A stretch of DNA of 64,000 bases from Planctomycetaceae bacterium (GCA_021372005.1 JAJFVC010000088.1:41888-105887); one strand, 5' to 3'. Positions 36,408-45,815 are shown, counted from the first letter of the stretch. Numbers and translations: made by a program. Notes: generated by a model not told the origin, from the sequence alone.

Positions 36408-38753
36408 TCACTGACAGGCGTACAACAGCACATTCAGGGCGATGCGCACGGCGTCTGCCCTCACATAGCCTTCGCAGTCCAGCGTGCCGTGGCTCTCCAA
36501 CGCGCAACTGACGTCGTAAGGCGAGAAAATCAACGCGTGGCGGCCGTCGAGCGTCAGGCTTTCCAGCAGGGGCTCGCCGTGGCGCACGACCAGCGCGTCG
36601 CGGCCTCGCGCGGCGCCCAATTGTCGTTGTTGCCGAGAAACCGTTGCGAGCGACTCGCCTCCGAAACGTGTCGTCAGCAGCGGATCATCGACCGGAATCC
36701 GTTGCAACGGCCGTTCGGGAAACGTCTCTTTCAATTCCCGCCGCAACGACGCGGTGAACTCCGCGCTGGAGCACAGTGCATCGGCGAAGACGGTTCCGCC
36801 TTGTTCCAGATAGCGATGCAACGCCGCCCGCTCGGCCGGCGTCCAGCGAAAACCAGTCCGCCCGTGCAAAAACACGATTGGATATTGAAACAACGCCTCG
36901 TCGGTCAATCGGACCTCGGCAGGCTGGACGGTCGTCGACGCGCCGTACCGTTCCGATACGAGCCGCATCAGGTTGCGGACCGCCGCCGGCGCCGCATCGC
37001 AACCGCCGGGCATCGCCAGGACCGCCGCCTGCAACTTGCCGCGACGGCGCGGATCTTCGCGTTCGACTTTCGGCGCGGTGGGGCTTTTATATTTTACCTC
37101 GCGGCCGGTCGCATAGGCCAACACGTTCAGTCCGATCGCTACGGCCGCGGCGACCCGATCGCGCACCGATTGCGGCCAATCGCGGTCGCGGCCCAGGCGG
37201 GCCAATTCCCAATAGCACGACAAATCGGCCGGGCAGTAGATCACGCCGGTTCGGCAGCCGACGTCGATCCCCCAAAGCTCGCGGAGATAGCGAGGATCGA
37301 TCTGCCGCTCGGCGAACCACACGGCGTGACCCGGCGGCAACAATCGCAGATTGCGGTCCGGTTCGGGAAACATTTTTTTCACGGCGTCGCGCCATCCTGC
37401 GTCAAAATCCCCACCTCCGCAACATTGTTCGGCGAACAAAAAACCTCCGCGGTCAACATACATCCGCAACTTTTGCAGGTCGTCGTCGGACCACTGCGGC
37501 GCGTTGCGCCCGCTGAGATACAAGACGGGCGACTCTAGCAAATCCTCGACCGACGCGGCCGAAAGATCGACGATCTGATAGGTCAACGGTCGGCGCCAGG
37601 CGACGCTGGCGTGATCGACCAGATTGAACAGCGCGCCGCGGTGGTGATTCCAATCGTTTTGCGGCCCGTGTTTCAGATGGCCCACCAATACGGGACGCTG
37701 GCCCTTGGCCAAAAACATCAGCGAAAACGACGTCGACACGCATTGGTCTTCCTTGTGGTCGAACTGCTCGTCGGAGGGCCAAGCGCCGGTGTCGCGCTGG
37801 GTTTCCAAAAGCATTCGGGCACCTTCGCGATACCAGTCGTGGCGGCCGATGAACCGTCGGGCGGTCATTCGGCCCGCTCGTTCAAGGCTATATAAATAGT
37901 ACGAATGCCAGAACTTGTACTGCGGATTGCGCGTGACCGAAAAGTTTCGTTCGAGCCACGCGATCGCCTTGTCCAGGTGTGCGGAGGACTGTTGTTGGCC
38001 GCAACAAAAAATCTCGTCGCCTTCGACCCGGGCGTCTTCGGAGCCCAACGAGCCGGAGGCGATCAGCAAGGCGGCGATGCCGGCGCAGGTCATGCTGCCG
38101 GTGCCTTGGTAGTCGTGGCTCCAGCCCCAGGAGCCGTCGGGATTTTGCGATTGACGCCAGTATCGCAGCGCCATTCGCCACGTATGCGGGTTGATGGTCA
38201 CGCCGACTCGCTCGGCCTCATAGAGTCCTAGCATGGCGAAGTGGGTCATCGAGTTGTCGATGTGATCGGTTGACCCCGGCGACGGTGTGGCCCACATGCC
38301 GCGCTCCGGTCCTTCTTGCACCTGCCGGCTTTGCAGCCATTGAACGTTGCGCAAAATCAGGCTGCGATGGCGGTCGGGCTCCACCGCGCAGAGCACCATT
38401 GTTTGGATCGAAGTGCTGTAAGTGGAAAAGGGCATGTACGCCCGGACGGCGGGCATCGCCTTGACGATCGTCTCTTCGTTGGGTTCGCAGCCGGCGGTCA
38501 GCATCGCCAGCACGCACAGCGACGTCAGTCCGTTGTCGTAGTTGATTCGATTGGGCCACGTGCCGTCGGGCTGCTGTTGGGCGCGCAAGAACGCCTTGCC
38601 CCGTTCGATGGCTTGCAACACTTCATCGACGGTCAGGTCGCCGTTGTGGAGGTTTCCGGACGGGATGGGGGAGACGGGGGCGACCAGCGCCCCGGCCACC
38701 AGAGCGCCGCTGGTTTTCAACAGGTCGCGCCGCGATGGATGGGATGGTTTCAT
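36408..38753 (-). CDS. Tat-exported protein with cyclase-like repeats and two DUF4159-like domains
   Basis: 781 aa from the ATG at 38753. It starts with a twin-arginine signal (HPSRRDLLKTSGALVAGAL). Residues 45-330 form a squalene-cyclase/prenyltransferase-like alpha-alpha barrel (repeats of QQPDGTW, QNPDGSWGW, DTGAWPSD) without the cyclase DxDD motif, so it is probably not a terpene cyclase. From about 400 comes a DUF4159 region (LYLSGRNAPQWSDDDLQKL, MYVDRGGFLFAEQCC), and a second similar unit near 640 (FLHGRTGFRWTPAERAALHR, LEQGGTVFADAL). Planctomycetes use many Tat substrates. Enzymatic role unknown. Confidence 0.75.
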   Translation of the reverse strand: MKPSHPSRRDLLKTSGALVAGALVAPVSPIPSGNLHNGDLTVDEVLQAIERGKAFLRAQQQPDGTWPNRINYDNGLTSLCVLAMLTAGCEPNEETIVKAMPAVRAYMPFSTYSTSIQTMVLCAVEPDRHRSLILRNVQWLQSRQVQEGPERGMWATPSPGSTDHIDNSMTHFAMLGLYEAERVGVTINPHTWRMALRYWRQSQNPDGSWGWSHDYQGTGSMTCAGIAALLIASGSLGSEDARVEGDEIFCCGQQQSSAHLDKAIAWLERNFSVTRNPQYKFWHSYYLYSLERAGRMTARRFIGRHDWYREGARMLLETQRDTGAWPSDEQFDHKEDQCVSTSFSLMFLAKGQRPVLVGHLKHGPQNDWNHHRGALFNLVDHASVAWRRPLTYQIVDLSAASVEDLLESPVLYLSGRNAPQWSDDDLQKLRMYVDRGGFLFAEQCCGGGDFDAGWRDAVKKMFPEPDRNLRLLPPGHAVWFAERQIDPRYLRELWGIDVGCRTGVIYCPADLSCYWELARLGRDRDWPQSVRDRVAAAVAIGLNVLAYATGREVKYKSPTAPKVEREDPRRRGKLQAAVLAMPGGCDAAPAAVRNLMRLVSERYGASTTVQPAEVRLTDEALFQYPIVFLHGRTGFRWTPAERAALHRYLEQGGTVFADALCSSAEFTASLRRELKETFPERPLQRIPVDDPLLTTRFGGESLATVSRQQRQLGAARGRDALVVRHGEPLLESLTLDGRHALIFSPYDVSCALESHGTLDCEGYVRADAVRIALNVLLYACQ

Positions 38754-38816
38754 GGTGATTTTCCCGTGCCGGACAAGGTTAGCACATGGGGAGATACCAC
38801 ACAAGAGGGGTTTTGT

Positions 38817-38850
38817 TTGATTTCTTGCCGTTGTGAATCTATAATCACAA
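38817..38850 (+). promoter_or_regulatory. sigma-70 promoter with overlapping 20-bp palindromic operator
   Basis: TTGATT (38817-38822), a 17-base spacer and a perfect TATAAT (38840-38845). The 20-base sequence TTGTGAATCTATAATCACAA (38831-38850) has perfect 6-bp arms TTGTGA and TCACAA, and the -10 lies inside it. Placement over the -10 is what an autorepressing TetR-family operator should look like. The predicted start of transcription is only about 13 bases before the ATG. Confidence 0.75.
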
Positions 38851-38864
38851 TGGAGGTCGTCCTT

Positions 38865-39491
38865 ATGGCCGAGGCAAAATTAGACACCGAGGTCCGTCGT
38901 GAGCAAATTATCGATGCGGCGCTGACGCTGGCGGCCGAACACGGTTTGCGTCGGCTCAGCGTGGCGGCGGTGGCCCGCCGCGTGGGGCTGGTGCCCTCGG
39001 GTATCTATCGCCACTTCAAAAGCAAGGACGACATCATCGCCGCGTTGTTGGATCGCGTCGAGCAGCGGTTGATGGCCAACGTCGAGGCCGCCCGACGGGA
39101 AAACGTCGACCCGCTGGAATGTCTGAAAAGCGTGTTGATGCGGCACATTCGTTTCCTTCGGGAAGGAAAGGTTATCTTCATCCCTCGCACGATCTTTTCG
39201 GACGACGTGCACGTGGGGAACCCAGAGCGGCGCCGGCATGTCCTTCGTATTTTCACCCATTATATGGAGCAGCTCCGTCAGATCGTCCGCGAGGGGCAGA
39301 CGCAAGGCTTGTTGCGGGCGGACATGGAGCCGCAGACAGCCGCAATGATGTTCTTCGGGATCATCGTGCCGGCCGGCATTATGTGGCATCTGACCGACGG
39401 CGGCTTCGACGTGACGCGTCACGCGCTGAAGGCGTGGCGGTTGTTTTGTGCGGCCGTTACGGTTTCCGTAGACCCTTCATCTTTACAATGA
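38865..39491 (+). CDS. TetR-family repressor of the efflux operon
   Basis: 208 aa. Helix-turn-helix at about 25-55 (LSVAAVARRVGLVPSGIYRHF) and a C-terminal all-helical ligand and dimer domain. GGAGG eight bases upstream sets the ATG at 38865; an ATG at 38850 lies inside the operator. It heads a unit of six genes for a tripartite ABC exporter, an order that matches E. coli cecR (ybiH) ahead of ybhGFSR. It most likely represses this operon through the palindrome at 38831-38850 and is released by a transported or related compound. Divergent from the Tat-exported protein gene. Confidence 0.9.
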   Translation: MAEAKLDTEVRREQIIDAALTLAAEHGLRRLSVAAVARRVGLVPSGIYRHFKSKDDIIAALLDRVEQRLMANVEAARRENVDPLECLKSVLMRHIRFLREGKVIFIPRTIFSDDVHVGNPERRRHVLRIFTHYMEQLRQIVREGQTQGLLRADMEPQTAAMMFFGIIVPAGIMWHLTDGGFDVTRHALKAWRLFCAAVTVSVDPSSLQ

Positions 39492-39524
39492 CGTGAACGA
39501 TAATTCACAGCCTTGAGGTTCGAT

Positions 39525-40751
39525 ATGCCTGCAAAGCTCCGCATAATTGTCGTCCTGTTGCTCGTGGCCCTGTCGGCTGCGGCTCTTTGGCAGTTCGGTC
39601 CGTGGCATGAAACGTCTGACCGGCAAATCCGGCTGTCCGGAAACATCGAGACCACCGAAGTACAGATCGCCTTCAAAATTCCAGGCCGGGTCGTCGAGCG
39701 ACGGTTTGACGAGGGCCAGCGCGTTCACCGCAACGATGTGGTGGCGGTGCTCGACACGGCCGATTTGCAGTGCAACGTCGATCTGCGCAAGGCGGAGTTG
39801 CAGGGGGCCGAAGTGGCGCTGGCCGAATTGCGAGCCGGCTCGCGGCAGGAGGAGAAAGACGCGGCCCGTGCGGCGATGGACCGCGCAGCCCATGCGCTGG
39901 CCGACCTTGAAGCCGGTTCGCGTCCGCAGGAGGTCGTCGTGGCGCAAGCGGGCGTGGCGGCTGCGGCGGCCGAGATGACGCGAAGGAACTCCGATCTCGA
40001 ACGTTCCACGGCGCTGTTCCAACGCAAAAGCATCTCGGCCGAGGAATACGACGCCGCGAAAGCCGCCGCTGATGTGGCGATCGAAAAACACCGACAGGCC
40101 GTCGAACAATTGAAATTGGCCGAAGAAGGATTCCGCAAGGAACGCATCGAAGAGGCTCGCGGCGCGTTCCGCCAGGCGAAGGCCCAGTGGGAGTTGGTCA
40201 TGGCCGGCCCGCGGCGCGAGGAGATCGAGCGGGCCGAGGCGCGTGTGGCCCAAGCCAAGGCCGCCTTGCGATTGGCCGAGACCCAGTTGAGCTACGCAAC
40301 GGTCCGCTCGCCGATCGACGGCATCGTGTTGTCGAAAAACATCGAGCCGGGCGAATACGTTGCGCCGGGGACGGCGGTCGTCACGATCGGCGACCTGGAA
40401 AACGTCTGGCTTCGCGGCTATGTCGACGGGGTCGATTTGGGACGAGTCAAGCCGGACCGGCGGGCCTGGGTTACGACCGACACCAAGCCGGGGAAACGCT
40501 ACGAGGGCCGGGTGTCGTTCATCGCCGAGGAGGCCGAGTTCACGCCGAAAAACGTGCAGACGCAGAAAGAGCGAGTCAAATTGATGTATCGCATCAAGAT
40601 CGACCTCTACAATCCGGACTTCGATCTGAAGCCGGGCATGCCGGCCGACGCGGTGATTGAAACGGGAGTTGAGAACGAGGGACGGGCGGCCAAAAAGAAT
40701 GAAACCGATTCCTCCCATTCGTCGTCCCTTGTCCCTCGCCCCCAGCCATGA
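39525..40751 (+). CDS. HlyD/YbhG-like membrane fusion protein
   Basis: 408 aa. One N-terminal anchor helix (about 5-24), the first half of the lipoyl domain (IRLSGNIETTEVQIAFKIPG), a long Ala/Glu/Arg-rich coiled coil (about 85-265) with internally repeated LRAGSRQEEKDAARAAM- and LEAGSRPQEVVVAQ-like units, then the second lipoyl half (YATVRSPIDGIVLSKNIEPG) and a beta-barrel domain. It bridges the inner-membrane ABC transporter to an outer-membrane channel (none encoded here). GAGG precedes the ATG. Its stop overlaps the next start by four bases (ATGA), so they are translationally coupled. E. coli YbhG has the same role. Confidence 0.9.
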   Translation: MPAKLRIIVVLLLVALSAAALWQFGPWHETSDRQIRLSGNIETTEVQIAFKIPGRVVERRFDEGQRVHRNDVVAVLDTADLQCNVDLRKAELQGAEVALAELRAGSRQEEKDAARAAMDRAAHALADLEAGSRPQEVVVAQAGVAAAAAEMTRRNSDLERSTALFQRKSISAEEYDAAKAAADVAIEKHRQAVEQLKLAEEGFRKERIEEARGAFRQAKAQWELVMAGPRREEIERAEARVAQAKAALRLAETQLSYATVRSPIDGIVLSKNIEPGEYVAPGTAVVTIGDLENVWLRGYVDGVDLGRVKPDRRAWVTTDTKPGKRYEGRVSFIAEEAEFTPKNVQTQKERVKLMYRIKIDLYNPDFDLKPGMPADAVIETGVENEGRAAKKNETDSSHSSSLVPRPQP

Positions 40752-41677
40752 ACGCCATCCACACCGAAAACCTGACCAAACGGTTTGGCGACCTTGCGGC
40801 GGTCGAACGGCTTTCGATCGACGTGGCCGAGGGAGAGATTTTTGGCTTGGTCGGGCCCGATGGCGCCGGCAAGACTACGACGATGCGGCTACTCGGCGCG
40901 ATCCTCGACCCGACGGAAGGCGAGGCCTGGATCGACGGCTGCCATGTGGTCCGACAGGCCGAGCGGGCCAAGGAGCGGATCGGCTACATGAGCCAGCGGT
41001 TCGGGTTGTACGCCGATCTGATGGTGATCGAGAACTTGCGGTTTTACGCCGACATCTATTGCGAGCCGCGACGCGGACGGCAAGAAAAAATCGACCGGCT
41101 TCTTGGGTTCAGCAACCTGACGCCTTTTCAACGCCGCTTGGCCGGCAATTTGTCGGGCGGCATGAAGCAAAAACTCGGGCTGGCCTGCGCGTTGGTCCAT
41201 ACGCCGAAGGTTTTACTGTTGGACGAGCCGACCAACGGGGTTGATCCCGTTTCGCGGCGCGATTTCTGGCGAATTCTGGGCCAGTTGCAGCAAGAGGGCG
41301 TGACCATTTTTATCTCGACGTCCTATTTGGATGAGGCTGAACGCTGCCACCGCGTGGGCCTGATCCACGGCGGACGGCTGCTGGCCTGCGGCACGCCCGA
41401 GGAGGTCAAGCGGCTGATGCACGCGGCCATTTTGGAGGTCCGCGCCCATCAACCGCGCCAGGCCGCGCTGGCGTTGCGGGCCCGCTGGCCGGACCGTTCG
41501 ATCGGGCTGTTCGGCGACCGAGTCCACGTGGCGTGCGAAGACCCCGAGCAAACGACCGTCGAGGCTCGATCGGCTTTGGAACAGGCCGGCGTGGGAGTGA
41601 TCGCCGTGCAGACGATCGCGCCTACATTGGAAGATGTTTTTATTTCGGTGATGAAGGATCAGGAACCGCATTCATGA
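40748..41677 (+). CDS. ABC exporter ATPase (YbhF N-terminal-half equivalent)
   Basis: 309 aa. Walker A GPDGAGKT at 36-43, signature LSGGMKQKLGLA near 136, Walker B VLLLDEPTNGVDP near 156 and a switch His region after it; a C-terminal extension of about 80 residues typical of the DrrA/CcmA-like exporters. In E. coli YbhF two such domains are fused in one chain; here this gene and the next supply them separately. It overlaps both neighbours by ATGA junctions, which suggests equimolar synthesis. Hydrolyses ATP at the cytoplasmic face to drive the two permeases downstream. Confidence 0.92.
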   Translation: MNAIHTENLTKRFGDLAAVERLSIDVAEGEIFGLVGPDGAGKTTTMRLLGAILDPTEGEAWIDGCHVVRQAERAKERIGYMSQRFGLYADLMVIENLRFYADIYCEPRRGRQEKIDRLLGFSNLTPFQRRLAGNLSGGMKQKLGLACALVHTPKVLLLDEPTNGVDPVSRRDFWRILGQLQQEGVTIFISTSYLDEAERCHRVGLIHGGRLLACGTPEEVKRLMHAAILEVRAHQPRQAALALRARWPDRSIGLFGDRVHVACEDPEQTTVEARSALEQAGVGVIAVQTIAPTLEDVFISVMKDQEPHS

Positions 41678-42468
41678 GCGCGGACGTCCAACAACCCGCC
41701 GTTGTGGTTGAGAAGTTGGAAAAGCGGTTCGGCGACTTCGTGGCCGTCGATCGCGTCAGTTTTGACGTGCGCCGCGGCGAGGTGTTCGGTTTTTTGGGGC
41801 CCAACGGCGCCGGTAAGTCGACGACGATCCGAATGCTCTGCGGCATTTTGCGGCCCAGCGGCGGGGCGGGCACGGTCGCCGGTTTCGATATTTTCACTCA
41901 ACCCGAGCAGATCAAGGCGAACATCGGCTACATGAGCCAGCGGTTCTCGCTCTATCAGGATTTGACCGTCGAGGAGAACATCGATTTCTACAGCGGCGTG
42001 TATTGCATCCCGCGCGACAAGAAACAGCAACGCAAACAGTGGGTGCTCGAAATGGCCGGCCTGACCGAGCATCGACGCCAGCCGACGGCGATTCTGTCGG
42101 GCGGATGGAAGCAGCGGCTCGCGTTGGGCTGCGCGATTTTGCACGAGCCGCCCATTGTGTTTCTCGACGAACCGACCGCCGGGGTTGATCCGATCAGTCG
42201 GCGTCAGTTTTGGCGGTTGATCTACGATTTGTCGGAGCGGGGGACGACGATTTTCGTCACCACGCATTACATGGACGAGGCCGAGTATTGCGACCGGTTG
42301 GGACTGGTCTATCGCGGCGAGATGATCGCGTTGGATACACCCAGGGCGTTGAAGACCGAAATGATCCGGCCGGACGGCAGCCTGCCGTCGCTGGAGGACG
42401 TGTTCGTGGCGAGGATCGAGGCCCGCGACCGCGACGAGGCGGATCGACAGAGCTCGTTTGCTCAATAA
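41674..42468 (+). CDS. ABC exporter ATPase (YbhF C-terminal-half equivalent)
   Basis: 264 aa, started at the ATG at 41674 inside the previous stop (ATGA). Walker A GPNGAGKS at 42-49, signature LSGGWKQRLALG, Walker B IVFLDEPTAGVDP, and switch His in TTHYMDEAEYCDR. LSGGWKQ is also my recollection of the YbhF second domain. It probably pairs with the preceding ATPase as a heterodimer under the two permeases. The longer open frame upstream (to 41533) overlaps the first ATPase and is not coding. Confidence 0.92.
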   Translation: MSADVQQPAVVVEKLEKRFGDFVAVDRVSFDVRRGEVFGFLGPNGAGKSTTIRMLCGILRPSGGAGTVAGFDIFTQPEQIKANIGYMSQRFSLYQDLTVEENIDFYSGVYCIPRDKKQQRKQWVLEMAGLTEHRRQPTAILSGGWKQRLALGCAILHEPPIVFLDEPTAGVDPISRRQFWRLIYDLSERGTTIFVTTHYMDEAEYCDRLGLVYRGEMIALDTPRALKTEMIRPDGSLPSLEDVFVARIEARDRDEADRQSSFAQ

Positions 42469-42499
42469 AGGAACGCGATTTTTTGGACGACAAGGTGCG

Positions 42500-43636
42500 A
42501 TGATGAAGTGGCGCAGGGTTTGGGCCGTTGCTCGCAAGGAATCGCTGCACGTGGTGCGCGATCCTCGCAGTTTGTTGATGGCCGTGGCCACGCCGGTGTT
42601 CATGCTGACGCTGTTCGGATACGCCTTGACGCTGGACGTCGACCGCGTGCCGTTTTGCGTTTGGGATCAAAGCGCGACGGCGCGGAGCCGAGAGCTGACG
42701 AGCCGGTTCGACGGATCGCGGTATTTTTCGCTGCAAGGGCGTTTTGACAATTACAACGCGTTGGTCGACGCGATCGACCGGGGCCGAGTCATGATGGGGC
42801 TGGTGATCCCGCGGGATTTCGCCCAGCGGCTGGACGCCGGCCGCGACGCGCCCGTGCAACTGATCGTCGACGGCAGCGACTCGAACACCGCGACGATCGC
42901 GCTGGGATACGCCGAGGTGATCGCGCAGACCTATGCGATGGACTTGATGATCGAGCAAACCGACCGCCATCGCGGCCAGCGGCTGACCATTCCATTGGAT
43001 GTCCGGCCGAGGGTGTGGTTCAACGAGGATTTGGAGTCGCGGAACTACATCATTCCGGGCCTGATCGCCGTGATCATGATGGTCATCGCCGCGATGTTGA
43101 CGTCGCTGACCGTGGCGCGGGAGTGGGAGCAAGGCACGATGGAGCAACTGATCGCCACGCCGGTGAAGCCTGCCGAGTTGATCCTCGGCAAACTGACGCC
43201 GTATTTTGCGATCGGACTGTGCGACGTCGCGATCGCCGTGGCGATGGGCGAGTTCGTGTTCCACGTTCCGTTGCGAGGCAACGTGGCGTTGCTGTTCGGC
43301 GCGTCGGTGATCTTTCTGACCGGTGCGCTGGCTATGGGCATTTTGATCAGTATTTTGACGAAAAGCCAATTGCTGTCGAATCAGGTCGCCACGATCGCCA
43401 CGTTTTTGCCGGCGTTTTTGTTGTCGGGCTTCATTTTTACGATCGCCAACATGCCGCAAGTAATCCAGTGGGTGACCTACCTGGTGCCTGCGCGGTATTT
43501 CGTCGTCGTGCTGAAAGGCGTTTATTTGAAGGGCGTCGGGCTGGAGATACTCGGCGGACAGATCGCGCTGCTGATCGCGTACGCCGTGGTCATGGTGTTG
43601 TTGGCGCAGTGGAAGTTCAAGAAGAAATTGACGTAG
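42500..43636 (+). CDS. ABC-2 exporter permease (YbhS-like)
   Basis: 378 aa. N-terminal helix (LLMAVATPVFMLTLFGYAL), a large extracytoplasmic domain of about 150 residues (including DGSDSNTATIALGY), then five C-terminal helices with the conserved VREWEQGTMEQLIATPVKPAELILGKL-type coupling segment (here EQGTMEQLIATPVKP). AAGG precedes the ATG at 42500. Paralogue of the next gene. E. coli YbhS and YbhR form the same pair; that system is linked to efflux of cations and tetracycline-class compounds, though the substrate here is unknown. Confidence 0.9.
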   Translation: MMKWRRVWAVARKESLHVVRDPRSLLMAVATPVFMLTLFGYALTLDVDRVPFCVWDQSATARSRELTSRFDGSRYFSLQGRFDNYNALVDAIDRGRVMMGLVIPRDFAQRLDAGRDAPVQLIVDGSDSNTATIALGYAEVIAQTYAMDLMIEQTDRHRGQRLTIPLDVRPRVWFNEDLESRNYIIPGLIAVIMMVIAAMLTSLTVAREWEQGTMEQLIATPVKPAELILGKLTPYFAIGLCDVAIAVAMGEFVFHVPLRGNVALLFGASVIFLTGALAMGILISILTKSQLLSNQVATIATFLPAFLLSGFIFTIANMPQVIQWVTYLVPARYFVVVLKGVYLKGVGLEILGGQIALLIAYAVVMVLLAQWKFKKKLT

Positions 43637-43645
43637 GCTCGACCG

Positions 43646-44773
43646 ATGTTGGAACGCGTCCGACACATGCTGATCAAGGAGTTCATCCAGGTCTTCCGCG
43701 ACCCTCGGATGCGGACCGTGATTTTCTTGATCCCCTGCGTTCAAGTGCTGGTGATCGGCTACGCGGTGTCGACCGACGTGAAACACATCAGGACCGCGGT
43801 ATGCGATTTGGACAACAGCCAGGAGAGCCGCGACGTGACGGCGCGGTTCGTCCGGTCGGGTTATTTCGACGTCGTTCTGGCGGCGTCCGACGAGCGGGCC
43901 GTCCGCAATGCGCTGGACCGCAACGACGTGACGGCCGTGCTGCAGTTTCACCACGGATTCGCCGAGGATTTGCAGGCCGGTCGGACCGCGAAGCTTCAAG
44001 TGTTGATCGACGGCACCGACTCGAACACGGCCAGCATCGCCATGAGCTACGCCGTCAAAATCGCCACGGCCTATTCACAAAACATCTTGGTCGAGCGGGC
44101 GGAACGCGCGCTGGGGCCCGCCGGCCGCGTCGGCACGGTCTCGCTCCGCGCGCGAGCGTGGTTCAACGAAAACCTCGAAAGCCGCAACTTTTTCGTGCCC
44201 GGCGTGTTGGTGATCGTCGTCGCGCTGAGCACGCTGCTGCTGACTAGCATGGCCGTGGTGCGCGAGAAGGAGATCGGCACGATGGAGCAAATTCTGGTCA
44301 CGCCGATCACCCCGGCCGAGTTTATCCTGGGCAAGACGGTGCCGTTCGCTGTGATCGGACTGATCGACGTCGCGCTAGTCACGCTTCTCGGGGCGTTCTG
44401 GTTCGAGGTGCCGATCCGCGGCAGTTTGTGGTTGTTGTTGTTGGGCACCGGGTTGTTTCTGATGACCACCTTGGGCGGCGGCCTGTTGATTTCCACATTC
44501 AGTCAGACGCAGCAGCAGGCGATGATGACCACGTTTTTCGCGTTCTTCCCGGCGATGCTGCTGTCGGGCTTTGCGTTTCCGATCGCCAACATGCCCGAGC
44601 CGGTCCAATGGCTGACCATTGTTAACCCATTGCGGTATTTTCTGGTGATTGTGCGGGCGCTCTTTTTGAAAGGCGTCGGCCTGGACGTGCTCTGGCCGCA
44701 AATGCTGCCGCTGCTGATTCTCGGCACGGCGTTGCTGTGGTCGGCGGTCCGCCGGTTCCACAAGACGCTTTAG
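43646..44773 (+). CDS. ABC-2 exporter permease (YbhR-like)
   Basis: 375 aa, same layout as the preceding permease: an N-terminal helix (VIFLIPCVQVLVIGYAV), an exterior domain (TDSNTASIAMSYAVKIA, WFNENLESRNFFVPGV), coupling segment EIGTMEQILVTPITPAEFIL, and five helices to the end. Shared motifs such as WFNE-LESRN and GTMEQ mark the two as paralogues acting as a heterodimer. Nine bases separate it from the previous stop. It is the last gene of the exporter operon. Confidence 0.9.
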   Translation: MLERVRHMLIKEFIQVFRDPRMRTVIFLIPCVQVLVIGYAVSTDVKHIRTAVCDLDNSQESRDVTARFVRSGYFDVVLAASDERAVRNALDRNDVTAVLQFHHGFAEDLQAGRTAKLQVLIDGTDSNTASIAMSYAVKIATAYSQNILVERAERALGPAGRVGTVSLRARAWFNENLESRNFFVPGVLVIVVALSTLLLTSMAVVREKEIGTMEQILVTPITPAEFILGKTVPFAVIGLIDVALVTLLGAFWFEVPIRGSLWLLLLGTGLFLMTTLGGGLLISTFSQTQQQAMMTTFFAFFPAMLLSGFAFPIANMPEPVQWLTIVNPLRYFLVIVRALFLKGVGLDVLWPQMLPLLILGTALLWSAVRRFHKTL

Positions 44774-44912
44774 AATCAACGATCCCCGAAAGACTGGCGT
44801 CGATGGAACGCCGGCTGTTGCCTGCCGGCGAGACATGGTATCCTATTCCGAGTCGTCCTCGGAAAACGATCGATTGCGGATGGGCGAAAATCGCCAAGGA
44901 AGAGGGTTTTTT

Positions 44913-45815
44913 ATGATGGGCCTTTCCATTTTCCTCTTAGCAGCCGTCGTCTCGGCGTCCGCCGAGCCCGTGAACAATCCGGTGTTCGAGGAGCTAACGC
45001 GACGGGGGCTTGCGATGTCGGATGGTTTGACGGTGAAGCTGCCGCCGCCCGTGGTGGCCGAGGGGCTCGACGCGGCCGCTCAGCGCGCGGCGTTGGAAAA
45101 GGCGTCCCAGCCGACCGCGACTTTCGACGAGTTGATCAAAAAATCCTACTATACGCCGACGATCGTCAAAATTCGCACGCTTCGACCGTTCGTCGATGAA
45201 AAATCAGCTGTCCGATCGGTGGACTTGTGGTTTGTGGCTCGCGGCGATTGGAAGACGGTTACGTCCCAAGAGTTTGTGGAGTCGGTTTTCAATCGCAAAG
45301 CCGAGAAGGCCGGTGGGGTCGTGTCGAGAATGGGCGAGTTGACCGATCGGGAGATGGCCGCGCGGAAACTTTTGTCTCCCGACGGCGAGGGCTGCCGGTC
45401 GCGATTCATCTACACGACGTTTTCGTTGTTCGAGCGGGTCGAGTTGAGCACGACGCGGCATGCGACGGTCACGCGAGGCGAGGATTTCGTGTTGGCCGCC
45501 GCACGGGTCGATCCGCGTTTCGACGGCGACCGGGATTTTCCGAATCAGTGGCGGCCGCTGTTGCGCGACGCGGAGGCGAACATTCGGCCGGGCCCGGCGA
45601 AACCCTACGCGCATGCCGGCGGCTACGCCAAACTCACGCGGTTGAAAGAGCCGTCCGACGCCGTGCTGGTTGAGTGCCATTTGATTTACGAAGAGCCGTA
45701 CGGCTGGTTCGACGGCGTCAATCTGGTCAAGCAAAAGGCGAGGGCGATGGTCGAGGAAAAGGCGCGAGTGTTCCGCCGCAAGCTGACGCTGGCCGACCAG
45801 AAACAAGAGGACTAG
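44913..45815 (+). CDS. secreted protein, unrecognised
   Basis: 300 aa. Signal peptide at about 1-18 (MMGLSIFLLAAVVSASA). Start chosen at 44913 because AAGGAAGAGG lies six bases upstream; frames reach back to 44835. The mature part has strands such as VRSVDLWFVARGDWKTV and AVLVECHLIYEEPYGWF that suggest one globular domain. No known motif. Probably monocistronic or joined with the AcpH-like gene 3 bases downstream. Confidence 0.65.
   Translation: MMGLSIFLLAAVVSASAEPVNNPVFEELTRRGLAMSDGLTVKLPPPVVAEGLDAAAQRAALEKASQPTATFDELIKKSYYTPTIVKIRTLRPFVDEKSAVRSVDLWFVARGDWKTVTSQEFVESVFNRKAEKAGGVVSRMGELTDREMAARKLLSPDGEGCRSRFIYTTFSLFERVELSTTRHATVTRGEDFVLAAARVDPRFDGDRDFPNQWRPLLRDAEANIRPGPAKPYAHAGGYAKLTRLKEPSDAVLVECHLIYEEPYGWFDGVNLVKQKARAMVEEKARVFRRKLTLADQKQED

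Noticed and set aside
38831..38850. CRP/FNR-like site TGTGA...TCACA
   Set aside because: The spacing between half-sites is 8, not the 6 of CRP sites, and the site overlaps the -10 of a TetR gene, so an autorepressor operator explains it better.
42257..43999. Minus-strand open frame of 580 codons opposite the two exporter permeases
   Set aside because: Composition is His/Gln/Asp/Arg-rich, typical of the reverse strand of high-GC membrane-protein genes; the plus-strand permeases are unmistakable.
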